A DNA stretch of 64,000 nucleotides from Streptomyces sp. NRRL WC-3605 (GTDB taxonomy: Bacteria > Actinomycetota > Actinomycetes > Streptomycetales > Streptomycetaceae): NCBI RefSeq assembly GCF_001509795.1, contig NZ_LLZN01000037.1, positions 1 through 64,000 of the forward strand. Direction: 5' to 3'. Below the pieces are notes generated by a model. That model was not told where the DNA came from. It worked only from the letters and a program-made list of their open reading frames with translations, and searched no databases. Positions 24,865-34,200 of this stretch are shown here, piece by piece (the stretch's first letter is position 1; the number at the start of each line of letters is the position of its first letter). Position numbers and translations under genes: made by a program.

Positions 24865-26579
24865 GGCTCGACCACCAGCGCCTTGACGATCCGCACCTCG
24901 TCGCCACCCACCGCGCGGAGGCGGTACGGGCCGACCGCGGCGGGGATCGTGATGGTCTCGGCGAAGGCCAGGGAGTGGGTGCGGCCGTCGTGGGTCTCGA
25001 TCACGGCGCCCTCGCCCGCGGCGACGTTGAGGATGTGGAAGCGGCCCGCGGTGTCGTCGGGGGCGGAGGCGTTCCGCGTCAGGACGAGGCGGTGCACCGC
25101 GTAGAACATCTCGGGGAGTTCGCCGATCACCTCTTCGTGCCATCCTTCGCCGGAGCGCAGCGTGCGCGGGTGCTGGACCAGGTCCTTCCGGACATCCTCC
25201 CCGCGCCGGGCGGTGTCCAGGTTGGCGAAGCCGTGTTCGTAGGGCAGGGGACGTGACGCGCCGGAGGAGTCCTTGCGCAGCCAGTCGTAGAAGCGCAGGG
25301 AGTACAGGTAGGGGGTGGCGCTCACCTCCAGGACGAGGTTGCCGGCCCCCGAGGCGTGGGGTGTTCCCGCCGGGATCATGAACAGCTGGCCCACCGTCGC
25401 CGGATGCGACTGGACGTGGTCCCGGACCGGCATCGCCGTGCCCTGGCCGATGGCGTCCTCGACCTGGCGCCGCATGGTGTCGACGTCGGCGTCCTCGGTG
25501 AGGCCGAGCAGCACCTCGGCGCCGTCCTCGCTCGCGGTGACGTAGTACGTCTCGTGCTGGGTGTACGGCCAGCCGAAGACGTCCCGCATGTACTGCTCCC
25601 GGGGGTGCAGGTGCAGGGACAGGTTGCCGCCGCCCATCGTGTCGAGGTAGTCGAACCGGATGGGGAAGGAGGTGCCGAACCTGCGGTGCACGTCGTCGCC
25701 GAGCATGGCCTCGGGATGCTCGGCGCACAGCAGTTGGAACGGGATCTCGACCTGTGCTCCGTCCTTCTCGCCGACCAGGACCCCCGCTTCCGGGGCGATC
25801 AGCTCGTAGCCGAGAGCCGTGTTGCCGGCCTGCGGGGTGAAGCCCAGTTCGCCGGCCGCCCACTGGCCGCCCCATGGAGTGGAGTTGAAGTACGGCCGGG
25901 TGCGAACCGGACCGCGTGCCAGATGCGCCAGGGTGCTGCGCAGGGCGGCGCCTGCCAGGGATGCGGGGGAGTCCGTGTCCTGCGTGTCGATCCATCGGTC
26001 GACCCTGTGGGCGATGGCGTCGCGGTGCCGGTCCAGTACGGGCCAGTCGGTGTAGAACAGGCGCACCAGGTCGCCGGGCTCATCGGGCTGCCCCAGATTG
26101 ACGCCGACCGTCGGGTCGCCGTTCGCCACGGCGGCCTCGGCGTACCGCTTCGGCAGGTCGGCGTACCACAGCACATCCGGCTCGCACAGCGACGCTCCCG
26201 GTCCGTACACCATCACGACTCCATCCTGCGACGGCCGCTCGGGCTGCGGAAAGGAGTCGAACAGGTCCCTGACGTCCGCCTGGGACAGGGGGGTGAAGAA
26301 GGGGTCGTCGGAGGGGACGGGCTGGGCGGCCATCCGTGCCCCGGCGTTCCGCGCGTAGTGGGCGCGGACGTCGACCAGATCCACGGCACGGTCCGCGGAA
26401 CGCAGGGCTCGGGTCAGACCGTCGGTCAGTGCTTCCCAGTCGAGGGCTGCGGGGCCGTCGACCGCCAGGACGACTGGGCCCTGGGGCAGTTCAGCCGCAG
26501 GCGCCGCCCAGCCGGCGAGCACCTTCCCGTCGACCGGCGGGTAGCTGGGGCGGGGGTCGTACGAACGAGACGCGGGCAC
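24861..26579 (-). CDS. class I mannose-6-phosphate isomerase-like protein with N-terminal extension
   Basis: The 572-aa protein starts at GTG 26579 after AAGGAG. The C-terminal 350 residues are a type-I PMI cupin protein: RPYFNSTPWGGQWAAGELG, LSLHLHPREQYMRDVFGW (zinc-binding His and Glu), ETYYVTASEDGAEVLLGL and MIPAGTPHASGAGNLVLEVS. It should convert mannose-6-phosphate to fructose-6-phosphate. Residues about 30-210 resemble a uridine-kinase-like P-loop fold, but the loop reads VDGPAALDWEAL and lacks the GKS/T needed for ATP. It is probably a structural or regulatory relic. First gene of the leftward operon, overlapping the ROK kinase gene. Confidence 0.8.
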   Translation of the reverse strand: MPASRSYDPRPSYPPVDGKVLAGWAAPAAELPQGPVVLAVDGPAALDWEALTDGLTRALRSADRAVDLVDVRAHYARNAGARMAAQPVPSDDPFFTPLSQADVRDLFDSFPQPERPSQDGVVMVYGPGASLCEPDVLWYADLPKRYAEAAVANGDPTVGVNLGQPDEPGDLVRLFYTDWPVLDRHRDAIAHRVDRWIDTQDTDSPASLAGAALRSTLAHLARGPVRTRPYFNSTPWGGQWAAGELGFTPQAGNTALGYELIAPEAGVLVGEKDGAQVEIPFQLLCAEHPEAMLGDDVHRRFGTSFPIRFDYLDTMGGGNLSLHLHPREQYMRDVFGWPYTQHETYYVTASEDGAEVLLGLTEDADVDTMRRQVEDAIGQGTAMPVRDHVQSHPATVGQLFMIPAGTPHASGAGNLVLEVSATPYLYSLRFYDWLRKDSSGASRPLPYEHGFANLDTARRGEDVRKDLVQHPRTLRSGEGWHEEVIGELPEMFYAVHRLVLTRNASAPDDTAGRFHILNVAAGEGAVIETHDGRTHSLAFAETITIPAAVGPYRLRAVGGDEVRIVKALVVEP

Positions 26580-26607
26580 ATCTGCTCCTTACTCGGCTCC
26601 ACGATGA

Positions 26608-26619
26608 GTTAACGATAAC
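26608..26619. promoter_or_regulatory. CG-centred palindrome, candidate LacI operator 1
   Basis: GTTAACGATAAC reads GTTAT-CG-TTAAC on the other strand, a CG-centred inverted repeat with one mismatch, typical of LacI-family operators. It lies 29 bases upstream of the isomerase-like gene, within its likely promoter. Confidence 0.5.
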
Positions 26620-26755
26620 AGTACGTGGCTGGAGGCGTCGATGACCGTCCCGTCGGAGATCTCTCTGAGCTTCGAGCGCTGTGAGCTGCTTCTTTATTCA
26701 TCCATGGCTCGGGGTTGAGATTCTTTTCCCGATGAACCCTTGCTAGTTCGGAAAT

Positions 26756-26767
26756 GGTGTCGTTAAC
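26756..26767. promoter_or_regulatory. candidate LacI operator 2
   Basis: GGTGTCGTTAAC shares TCGTTAAC and the CG centre with operator 1 (reverse strand), but its other arm is poorer. It lies 107 bases before the binding-protein gene of the rightward operon. Two sites about 148 bases apart could allow looping. Confidence 0.4.
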
Positions 26768-26873
26768 TTCCACGCAACACGAACCTCGGCTGCTTCGGAC
26801 TCTCCCGGCGCCAGGCGTGCCATGTGATGCACATCCGGCCATGCGCGGTGGCCCGATTCCGTGAAGGTGATCA

Positions 26874-28187
26874 ATGTCAGCATCGGGCAGGACCAGCAGC
26901 GCGGCCACGCCGCTCGCTCGGCGCGGCCTCCTCGCCGGTGCGGTCGCCGGCGTCGCCGCTCTGGCGGCGGGCGGCTGCGCCCGCGGAGCGAGCACGTCGG
27001 CGCAGCCGGGAACCACGAGCATCTCCAACGACAACGCCACCTGGGACGAGGGCTACCGCTCGGCCGGCCGGGAACTGGAGAAGATCACCGGTTACGCGCT
27101 GAGGCCGCTGTCGAACCCGTCGGTGACCTCGTACCAGCAGGTCGTGCAGATGACCCTGCAGACCTCGAAGGCCTCCGACCTGATCAAGTGGGCGTCCGGC
27201 TATCAGCTCAAGCGCCTGGCGCGGGCGGGCGGGCTCACCGACCTGACCCGCGTCTGGCAGCGGTACGCGGACAAAGGGTGGGTGCGTCGCACGTCGAGGC
27301 AGGCCCTCTCCTACCGCGGCACGACCTACGGCATCCCGCTGTACGAGTCGTACTACGTGCTCTTCTACAACAAGCCCGTGTTCCGGAGGCTGGGCCTGTC
27401 CGCTCCGGAAACCTGGGACGGGCTGCTGCACTGCGCCGAGGTCCTCGAACGCAACAAGATCACGCCGTTCCTGGCCAGCCAGGTGGGCGGCTGGCCCGCG
27501 ATCGAGTGGTTCCAGGAGCTCGTCAGCAAGGTCGACCCCGGCTTCTACCAGCGGTTGGTGGCAGGCGAAGCCTCCTACACCGACGATCCGGCCCGCCAGG
27601 CCATGGACATCTGGCAGGACTTCATGCGCAAGGGCTGGATGACCGCACCCGACTTCGACCAGGCCCGCGGGCCCGGGGCACTGAAGGAGGGGACGGTGGG
27701 CATGTTCCTGCACGGCACCTGGCAGGCGTCCGGCATGGCGGCGGCGGGCATGGAACCGGGCACCGACTACGGCGCCTTCATCCTCCCCACGGTCCGTCCC
27801 TCCACGGCGAAGAGCGTGATCGCCGAGTCGGGCGTCTTCGTCGTACCCAGCCGCGCCTCCTCGCACCGGGCCGCCATGGCGAACGTCGGGTCCTGGCTCG
27901 ACCCGTCGGTGCAACGGGTGTGGAGCGACTTCCTCCAGGACAGCTCGGCCAACCCGAAGGTGCGCTCCGCCAACCCCGTGGTGGCCGGACTCCAGCGGGA
28001 CATCGCCCGCAACCGCCGACTGGCGCTGGTGCGCTACTGGGAGGCCAGTCCGCCCAGCCTCATCCAGGGCAACACCGACGACCTCGGCGGCTTCATGGCC
28101 GGGCAGGCCTCCGCGGCCACCACCCTGCGCCGGATGCAGGAACGCGCACACGACGAATGGGCCGCCTGGAAGCGAGACGAAGCATGA
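26874..28187 (+). CDS. extracellular sugar-binding lipoprotein of the mannan-oligosaccharide ABC importer
   Basis: The 437-aa protein begins with a twin-arginine-like leader and lipobox (LARRGLLAGAVAG, then LAAGGC), so it should be exported and lipid-anchored. The mature part is a family-1 solute-binding protein (YGIPLYESYYVLFYNKPVFRRLGL, TPFLASQVGGWPAIEWFQELV, GMFLHGTWQASGM). It captures oligosaccharides for the two permeases that follow; its stop overlaps the next start (ATGA). An ATPase gene is absent, as is common in Streptomyces, where the shared MsiK-type ATPase drives many sugar importers. Substrate (alpha-mannosides) is inferred from the GH76, GH38 and GH125 neighbours. Confidence 0.9.
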   Translation: MSASGRTSSAATPLARRGLLAGAVAGVAALAAGGCARGASTSAQPGTTSISNDNATWDEGYRSAGRELEKITGYALRPLSNPSVTSYQQVVQMTLQTSKASDLIKWASGYQLKRLARAGGLTDLTRVWQRYADKGWVRRTSRQALSYRGTTYGIPLYESYYVLFYNKPVFRRLGLSAPETWDGLLHCAEVLERNKITPFLASQVGGWPAIEWFQELVSKVDPGFYQRLVAGEASYTDDPARQAMDIWQDFMRKGWMTAPDFDQARGPGALKEGTVGMFLHGTWQASGMAAAGMEPGTDYGAFILPTVRPSTAKSVIAESGVFVVPSRASSHRAAMANVGSWLDPSVQRVWSDFLQDSSANPKVRSANPVVAGLQRDIARNRRLALVRYWEASPPSLIQGNTDDLGGFMAGQASAATTLRRMQERAHDEWAAWKRDEA

Positions 28188-29143
28188 GCACACCCACCAC
28201 CGACCGACACGCGCCGACCACGGTCGCCGGGCAGCCGGCGCCCTCGCATCCGATGCGGCGCCCCCCTCTCGTCCCCACCTGGAGCGCCACGCGCGAGCGC
28301 CTGCTGGCCGGCGGGTTCATGGCTCCGGCCGTCATCCTGGTCGCGCTGTTCCTGCTGGCCCCGTTCGTGTGGACCATCTACCGCAGCTTCTTCAGCGACA
28401 CGCGCACCTCACCGTTCAGCTGGTTCGACAACTACACGCTGTTCGCCTCCGACCCGGCGCTGTCCCGCTCCATCCAGAACACGCTCATGTGGGTGGTCGG
28501 CACGGTCGTGCTCCCCTTCGTGCTCGGTCTCGCCATCGCCTGCATGACGAACGCCGGCCGCTTCTCGCGCCTGGCCCGCCTGTGCGTCGTGCTGCCCTAC
28601 GCCCTGTCGGGCTCAGCGGTGGCCGTGGTGTGGAACTTCATGCTCACCACGGACGGCGCGGTCAACCAGGTCCTGACCGGTCTCGGACTCGACTCACTGG
28701 CCCAGGGATGGCTGCTGACCTGGCCCGGCAACACGATCGTGATGATCCTCGCCAACGCCTGGCAGGCCACCGGCGTGGCCGTGATCCTCTTCCTGGTCGG
28801 ACTGCAGTCCATCCCACCCGAGACCCTGGAGGCCGGCGCCCTGGACGGCGCCGGCGCCTGGCAGCAGTTCCGCCACATCGTCCTGCCCCAGCTCCGCCCG
28901 GTGTCGATCATCGTGATCGGGATGAGCCTGGTCAACGGGCTGAAGTCGTTCGACCTGATCTGGGTGCTCACCCAGGGCGGCCCCGGGCGGGCCACCGAGA
29001 CCCTCGCCGTGTCCATGTACAACGAGACCTTCCTGGAACTGCGTCCCGGAGCCGGAGCGGCGATCGCGGTCGTCCTCACCGTGATCGTGCTGGCGGCCTC
29101 CTGGCTCTACCTGCGCCGTCAGCTCGACGTGAAAGGCGTGTGA
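28184..29143 (+). CDS. sugar ABC transporter permease (MalF-type)
   Basis: The 319-aa protein has six membrane segments after a 45-residue polar leader. The EAA loop that docks to the ATPase is ETLEAGALDGAGAWQQFRHI (about 208-227), followed by VLPQLRP. It also has the MalF-type end ETLAVSMYNETF. It forms the membrane channel with the next gene product. ATG 28184 overlaps the binding-protein stop. Confidence 0.9.
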   Translation: MSTPTTDRHAPTTVAGQPAPSHPMRRPPLVPTWSATRERLLAGGFMAPAVILVALFLLAPFVWTIYRSFFSDTRTSPFSWFDNYTLFASDPALSRSIQNTLMWVVGTVVLPFVLGLAIACMTNAGRFSRLARLCVVLPYALSGSAVAVVWNFMLTTDGAVNQVLTGLGLDSLAQGWLLTWPGNTIVMILANAWQATGVAVILFLVGLQSIPPETLEAGALDGAGAWQQFRHIVLPQLRPVSIIVIGMSLVNGLKSFDLIWVLTQGGPGRATETLAVSMYNETFLELRPGAGAAIAVVLTVIVLAASWLYLRRQLDVKGV

Positions 29144-29145
29144 CC

Positions 29146-29961
29146 ATGTCCCTCGGCCGAGTTCTGCGCAACGCCGCCATCGCGGCACTGGCCCTGCTGT
29201 GGCTCATCCCCACCTGGCTCCTGCTCGTCAACGCGGCGGTCCCCGCGGAGAGTTACTCCGGCAGCCCGCACTGGCTGCCCCACGACCTCGGACTGTTCGG
29301 CAACATGTCGCAGGCCTGGGACAAGGCCGACCTGGGCCCCTCGCTGGGCAACAGCCTCCTGTACTCCGTGGTCAGCGCCGGGGCCGCCGCCGTGATCGCC
29401 GGCCTCGCGGCATTCGCCACGATCATCATGCCCGTCAAACGGCAGGCCCTGTGGTTCTGGGTCATCTACGCCGGCACGCTGCTGCCCCTGCAGGTCTTCA
29501 TCCGCCCGCTGTTCCTGTCCTACGCGCGCACCTCGCTGTACGACACCCAGGTCGGACTCGTGCTGATCTACACGGCGGTCGCGATCCCGTTCGCGTTCTT
29601 CGTCATGCGCAACTACGCCCTGACGCTGCCGCGGGAGGTCGTCGAGGCCGCCCGCATGGACGGTGCCTCGTGGTGGCGGGTGTTCTGGCAGATCCACGTC
29701 CCACTGACCAGGTCCGCCATGATCGCGGTGTTCGTGTTCCAGTTCGTGGCCGTCTGGAACGACCTGCTGTTCGGCATCACCATGGTCACGAGCCGCAACA
29801 TCCGTCCCGTGATGGCCGCGCTCGCCGACCTGCAGGGCAACTACTCCAACGTCGGACCGCCCATCGTGCTGGCCGGGGCCCTGCTGGTCTCGCTGCCCAC
29901 CGTGGTGCTGTTCTTCTCCGCCCAGCGCTTCTTCGTCAGCAGCCTCAAGATCCACCGCTGA
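29146..29961 (+). CDS. sugar ABC transporter permease (MalG-type)
   Basis: The 271-aa protein has six membrane segments and the EAA loop REVVEAARMDGASWWRVFWQ (about 163-182), then IHVPLTRSAM. ATG 29146 follows GAAAGG by 9 bases; GTG 29140 is too close. It pairs with the MalF-type permease. Its last codons (SLKIHR-stop) lie in the first of three 20-bp tandem repeats at 29941-29999, so the reading frame ends inside a small duplication. Confidence 0.9.
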   Translation: MSLGRVLRNAAIAALALLWLIPTWLLLVNAAVPAESYSGSPHWLPHDLGLFGNMSQAWDKADLGPSLGNSLLYSVVSAGAAAVIAGLAAFATIIMPVKRQALWFWVIYAGTLLPLQVFIRPLFLSYARTSLYDTQVGLVLIYTAVAIPFAFFVMRNYALTLPREVVEAARMDGASWWRVFWQIHVPLTRSAMIAVFVFQFVAVWNDLLFGITMVTSRNIRPVMAALADLQGNYSNVGPPIVLAGALLVSLPTVVLFFSAQRFFVSSLKIHR

Positions 29962-29999
29962 GCCTCAGGATGCACTGCTGAGCCTCAAGCCCCCCGCTG
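29941..29999 (+). repeat. three tandem 20-bp repeats at the permease stop codon
   Basis: Units are at 29941-29960, 29961-29980 and 29981-29999 (the last is one base short), with consensus AGCCTCAAGATCCACCGCTG. Unit 1 encodes the last residues of the permease, and the TGA spans the junction with unit 2. Units 2 and 3 have drifted at four to six positions. They add nothing to the protein and look like slippage copies of the gene end. Confidence 0.85.
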
Positions 30000-30048
30000 A
30001 CCCGGCAGGCCCTCCGCCCCCTCCCCTCCTCGCGAAGGAGAACCATCC

Positions 30049-31254
30049 ATGCTGCGCTCGCTGCTCACCCGCGCCACCGCTCCCGTCGTCTGCGCCGGCC
30101 TGCTCTGGACCGCCGCCCCCGCGCACGCCCAGACTCCCGACCACACCCGCCCGATCTCCTCCGGAGAGTGGGCCGACCGCGCCACCAGCACCTACCGGAC
30201 CCTGCAGCAGTACTTCTACGAAGGCCCCGAGGCCCACGGCCTGTACCTGGAGCACACCCCCCGGCAGACCACCGACCCCGAGCACTCCTACCTGTGGCCC
30301 TTCCGCGAGGCAGCCCAGGCCGCCGTGGACATGCAGGAACTGCCGCGCACCGGGGCGTCCTACCGTCGCGACGCGGCCGAACGGTTCGACACCGCCGAGC
30401 TCTACCTCAGCGGGGGAGAGCGCCCCGGCTACGAGTCCTCTCTGCCCGCCCCCTTGGGCACGGGCGGCGACATCTACTACGACGACAACGCCGTGGTGGC
30501 CCTGACCCAGCTCGACCAGTACGAGGAGACCGGCGACGCACGGTACCTGGAGCGGGCCGAACGGGTCGTACCCGTCGTCTCCCGTGCGTGGGACGACGAC
30601 ACGGCCAAGGCGTGCCCGGGCGGCATGGACTGGTACGACTCACCGAACAACACCATTCGGGCCACCAACGTCACCGCCCTCTCCGCCCAACTCGCCGCCC
30701 GGCTCTACGAGCACACCCGCGACCGCGCCTACCTCGACAAGGCCGAGCAGTGGTACGGCTGGGTGTACTCCTGCATGCGCAAGGCACCCGGCCTCTACGT
30801 CAACGACCGCGGCGACGACGGCAGCGTCAACGAGACCCTGTGGACCTACAACTCCGGTTCCATGATCGGCACCGCCACCGCCCTCTACCGCGGCACCGGT
30901 GACGCCGCGTACCTGAAGAAGGCCGTGGACGACGCCCGCGGCTCCCTGGCGTACTGGACCGAGGGAAGCCGCCTGCACGACCAGCCCGCCGTCTTCAACG
31001 CCTTCTACTTCAAGGACCTGCTCGACCTGGACGACGTCCGCCCCGACTCCGCCTACCTGAAGACCATGAGCGGCTACGCGGACAGCACGTACCGGTCCAA
31101 CCGGGACGCCTCCACCGGCCTGTTCCGCTTCCAGCCCTCCAACGGAGGCGACTACGACCCGGATGCGCCGGCCGCGGCCCTCAACCAGTCGGCCATGGTC
31201 CAGATCTTCGCCACCCTCGCCGACGCCACCCACCAGGGCCGCAGGAACTCCTGA
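30049..31254 (+). CDS. secreted GH76 endo-alpha-1,6-mannanase
   Basis: The 401-aa protein begins MLRSLLTRATAP and ends its signal peptide at AHAQT. It belongs to glycoside hydrolase family 76. The paired catalytic aspartates are D145-D146 in GGDIYYDDNAVVAL. Other family blocks are SYLWPFREAAQAAVDM, ETLWTYNSGSMIGTATALY and GLFRFQPSNGGDYDPDAPA. The enzyme should cut alpha-1,6-mannan backbones, such as those of yeast cell walls or mycobacterial-type lipomannans, outside the cell. It sits behind the importer genes, which take up the products. Confidence 0.9.
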   Translation: MLRSLLTRATAPVVCAGLLWTAAPAHAQTPDHTRPISSGEWADRATSTYRTLQQYFYEGPEAHGLYLEHTPRQTTDPEHSYLWPFREAAQAAVDMQELPRTGASYRRDAAERFDTAELYLSGGERPGYESSLPAPLGTGGDIYYDDNAVVALTQLDQYEETGDARYLERAERVVPVVSRAWDDDTAKACPGGMDWYDSPNNTIRATNVTALSAQLAARLYEHTRDRAYLDKAEQWYGWVYSCMRKAPGLYVNDRGDDGSVNETLWTYNSGSMIGTATALYRGTGDAAYLKKAVDDARGSLAYWTEGSRLHDQPAVFNAFYFKDLLDLDDVRPDSAYLKTMSGYADSTYRSNRDASTGLFRFQPSNGGDYDPDAPAAALNQSAMVQIFATLADATHQGRRNS

Positions 31255-31295
31255 CGCCGCACACCGCACCCCCGACGCAAAGGACCCCACGCACC

Positions 31296-34200
31296 ATGCC
31301 CAAGCCCCCGCTGACCCGGCCGTCCTGGTGGGACGCCGACATCGCGCGCGACATCCTCAAGGAGCGCGTGGCCACCCTCGCCGGCCTTGGCGGTCTGCAG
31401 GTGCGGCTGTCGGGAGAGCCGCTGCTGCGCCACGACGGCACGGGCGGCCTGCTGCAGTCCATCCGGCTCGGCGTGAGCGGTTCCCCGAGCGCACCCGCCC
31501 GCCCGGGCGTCACCAGGGCCCGCGTCACCACCGCCGGGGGCACCCCCGTCCCCAGCCGGATCCTGCCCGGACCAGGAGGCGACACCCGCCTCCTGATCCC
31601 GGAGGTGGACGCCCCGACCCCCTTGCTCATCGAGCTGCCGGACCTCGAAGAAGGCACGTCCATCCCCTTCGAGGCGCGCCCGCAGCGCCACTGGACCCTG
31701 CACCTCGTGCAGCACTCCCATCTCGACATCGGCTACACCGACCCGCAGGGCAGGGTCATGGCCGAGAGCCGCGCCTACCTCGACTCGCTCCTCGAGCTGT
31801 GCGACGACACCGACGACTGGCCGGAGCCCGCTCGGTTCCGGTGGGCGGTCGAAGGGTTCCACTCCTTCCAGGACTGGCGGGCCAACCGACCGCGCCGGCA
31901 GGTGGAGAACTTCCTCGACCGGGTACGGGAGGGGCGCGTCGAACTCACCGCCATGCCCTTCAACCTCCACACCGAGACCTGCTCCACCGACGAACTCCAC
32001 GAACTCCTGCGTCCCGTCACCGAGTTGCGGGACCGCCACGGCATCGACATCACCACCGCCATGCAGACGGACGTGCCCGGCCAGGTGGTCGGCCTCCCCG
32101 ACGTCCTCGCGGACAACGGCATCCGCTACCTGTCCGTCGCACACAACTGGGCAGGCCGCGCCGTGCCCCACCTCGTCGGCGGAGAGCATCTGCCCCGCCT
32201 CTTCCGCTGGCAGACCCCGAGCGGCAACAGCGTCCTGGTCTGGAGGACGGACACCCCGCACGGCCTGGCCTACATGGAGGGCTCGATCCTCGGCTTCGAC
32301 GAGTCCTACGACCACGTCGACGACCTGCTGCCCGCCTACCTCGGCGCCCTGGCCCAGTTCCCCTACCCCCACCAGGGACGCGGGATCCCCGGCTTCCCCG
32401 CCGTCGACCTGCCCGGCACCGCCGACCCCTACCCGTGGGACGTGCTGCACCTGCGGGTCCTGGGCAAGTTCGCGGACAACGGCCCGCCGCGCCGCATCAT
32501 CTCCGAAACGGTCCGCCGCTGGAACGAGCAATGGGCCTACCCGCAGCTGCGCACCTCCCGCAACCAGGACTTCTTCGAGGACGCCGAGAAGCGCGTGGGG
32601 GACCGCCTGGAGACCCACCGGGGCGACTGGAGCGACTGGTGGGTCGACGGAGTCGGCGCCGGCGCCGTCCCGCTGGCCGCCACACGACGCGGGCAGGCGG
32701 CCCTCGCCGAGGCCCAGACCATCGCCGGATACGCCCACCTGATGGGCGTCCCCGGGAGCACAGCCGTCACCCGGGGCGCACCGGACGTCTACCGGTCCGC
32801 CTCCCTGTTCAACGAGCACACCTGGGGCGCGGGCGACCCCTGGACCCACGGCGACCACGGTCACGGATCCGGCGACAAGCAATGGCACTGGAAGTACTCC
32901 CAGGCCATGCGCGCACACGACGACGCCGAGACACTCCTCGACGCCGCCTCCGCGCTCCTCGGCGAGGCGTTCGCCCCCTCGGCCGGCGCGGCGGCCTCCT
33001 TCTACACCGTGAACACCTGCAGCTGGGCCCGGACGGAGACCGCCCGGCTCTTCCTGCCCGAGAGCACCGTCGCACTGGACGACGCCGTCCAGGTAGTCGA
33101 CGCACGCACCGGCGCGTCCCTGCCGTTCGTGGAGGAGGCGCAGAGCAACGAGCGTCACCGAGCGGCCGGACGATTCCTGCACGTGCCCGTCGCGGACGTG
33201 CCGGCCTGCGGAGCCGTACGCCTGGACATCGTGCCGGCCGCCGAGCGCGCGACGGCGGTCGACGGGGACTCCGGGCGGCCCGACGACCCCACCGTCCTGG
33301 AGAACGACCACCTGCGCGTGACCGTCGACCTGCGCGAGGCGTCCATCTCCTCGATCGTCGACAAGGCCACCGGCCGGGAGATGGTGCGCCAGGACGCCAC
33401 CGTCGGCTTCAACGGCTACGTCTACGACGAGTACGCCACAGCCGGAGCGTTCAACCACCAGTCCAGCAAGACCGTGGCCGACGACTCGATGCACCTGCTC
33501 GCCTCCCGCAGTACCGCACCGCCCGCGGCACTCGTCGACCGCATCACGGACGCCACCGGGCAGACCATCGTCTACGAGTGCGCCCCGGCCGGTACCCGTC
33601 GGCTCCGGGTACGGGTCCACCTGCCGCACCACGCGGCACGCATCGATATAGAGAACCGCATCGACAAGGACGCCACCCTCACGAAGGAGAGCGCCTTCTT
33701 CGCCTTCCCCTTCGCCCTCGACAACCCCGTCGTCCACACGGAGGCCACAGGCGGAGTCCTGGGCAGCGACCGCGAGACCGTGCCGGGCTCCGCGACCCAC
33801 ATGCGCGCCGTGCGCCGCTGGATCAGCCTGAGCGACGGCACCCGCCACGCCGCACTGGCGACGGCCGACGCCCCGCTCGTCCAGCTCGGCGGGATCGCGA
33901 TCCCCTACGTGCCCTACCCCCAGTCGCTGCCCCAGGAGGAGCCGGCCACCGTCTTCTCCTGGGTGCACAACAACATCTGGGACACCAATTTCCCCGCGCA
34001 GCAGGCGTTCGAGCACGTCTTCCGCTACAGCGTCGGCTTCGGTGCCACCGCGGAGAACCCCACGGCCGGCGCGGACGAGCTCGCCATGCGCGTCGCGGCC
34101 GTCACCAGCCACCCCCTGGTCCCGGTCCGCGCCCGCGCGGAAGGCCCGTCCCGACCTCCCGCCGAGACGCAGTTCCTGACCCTGGACGATTCCCGCGTAC

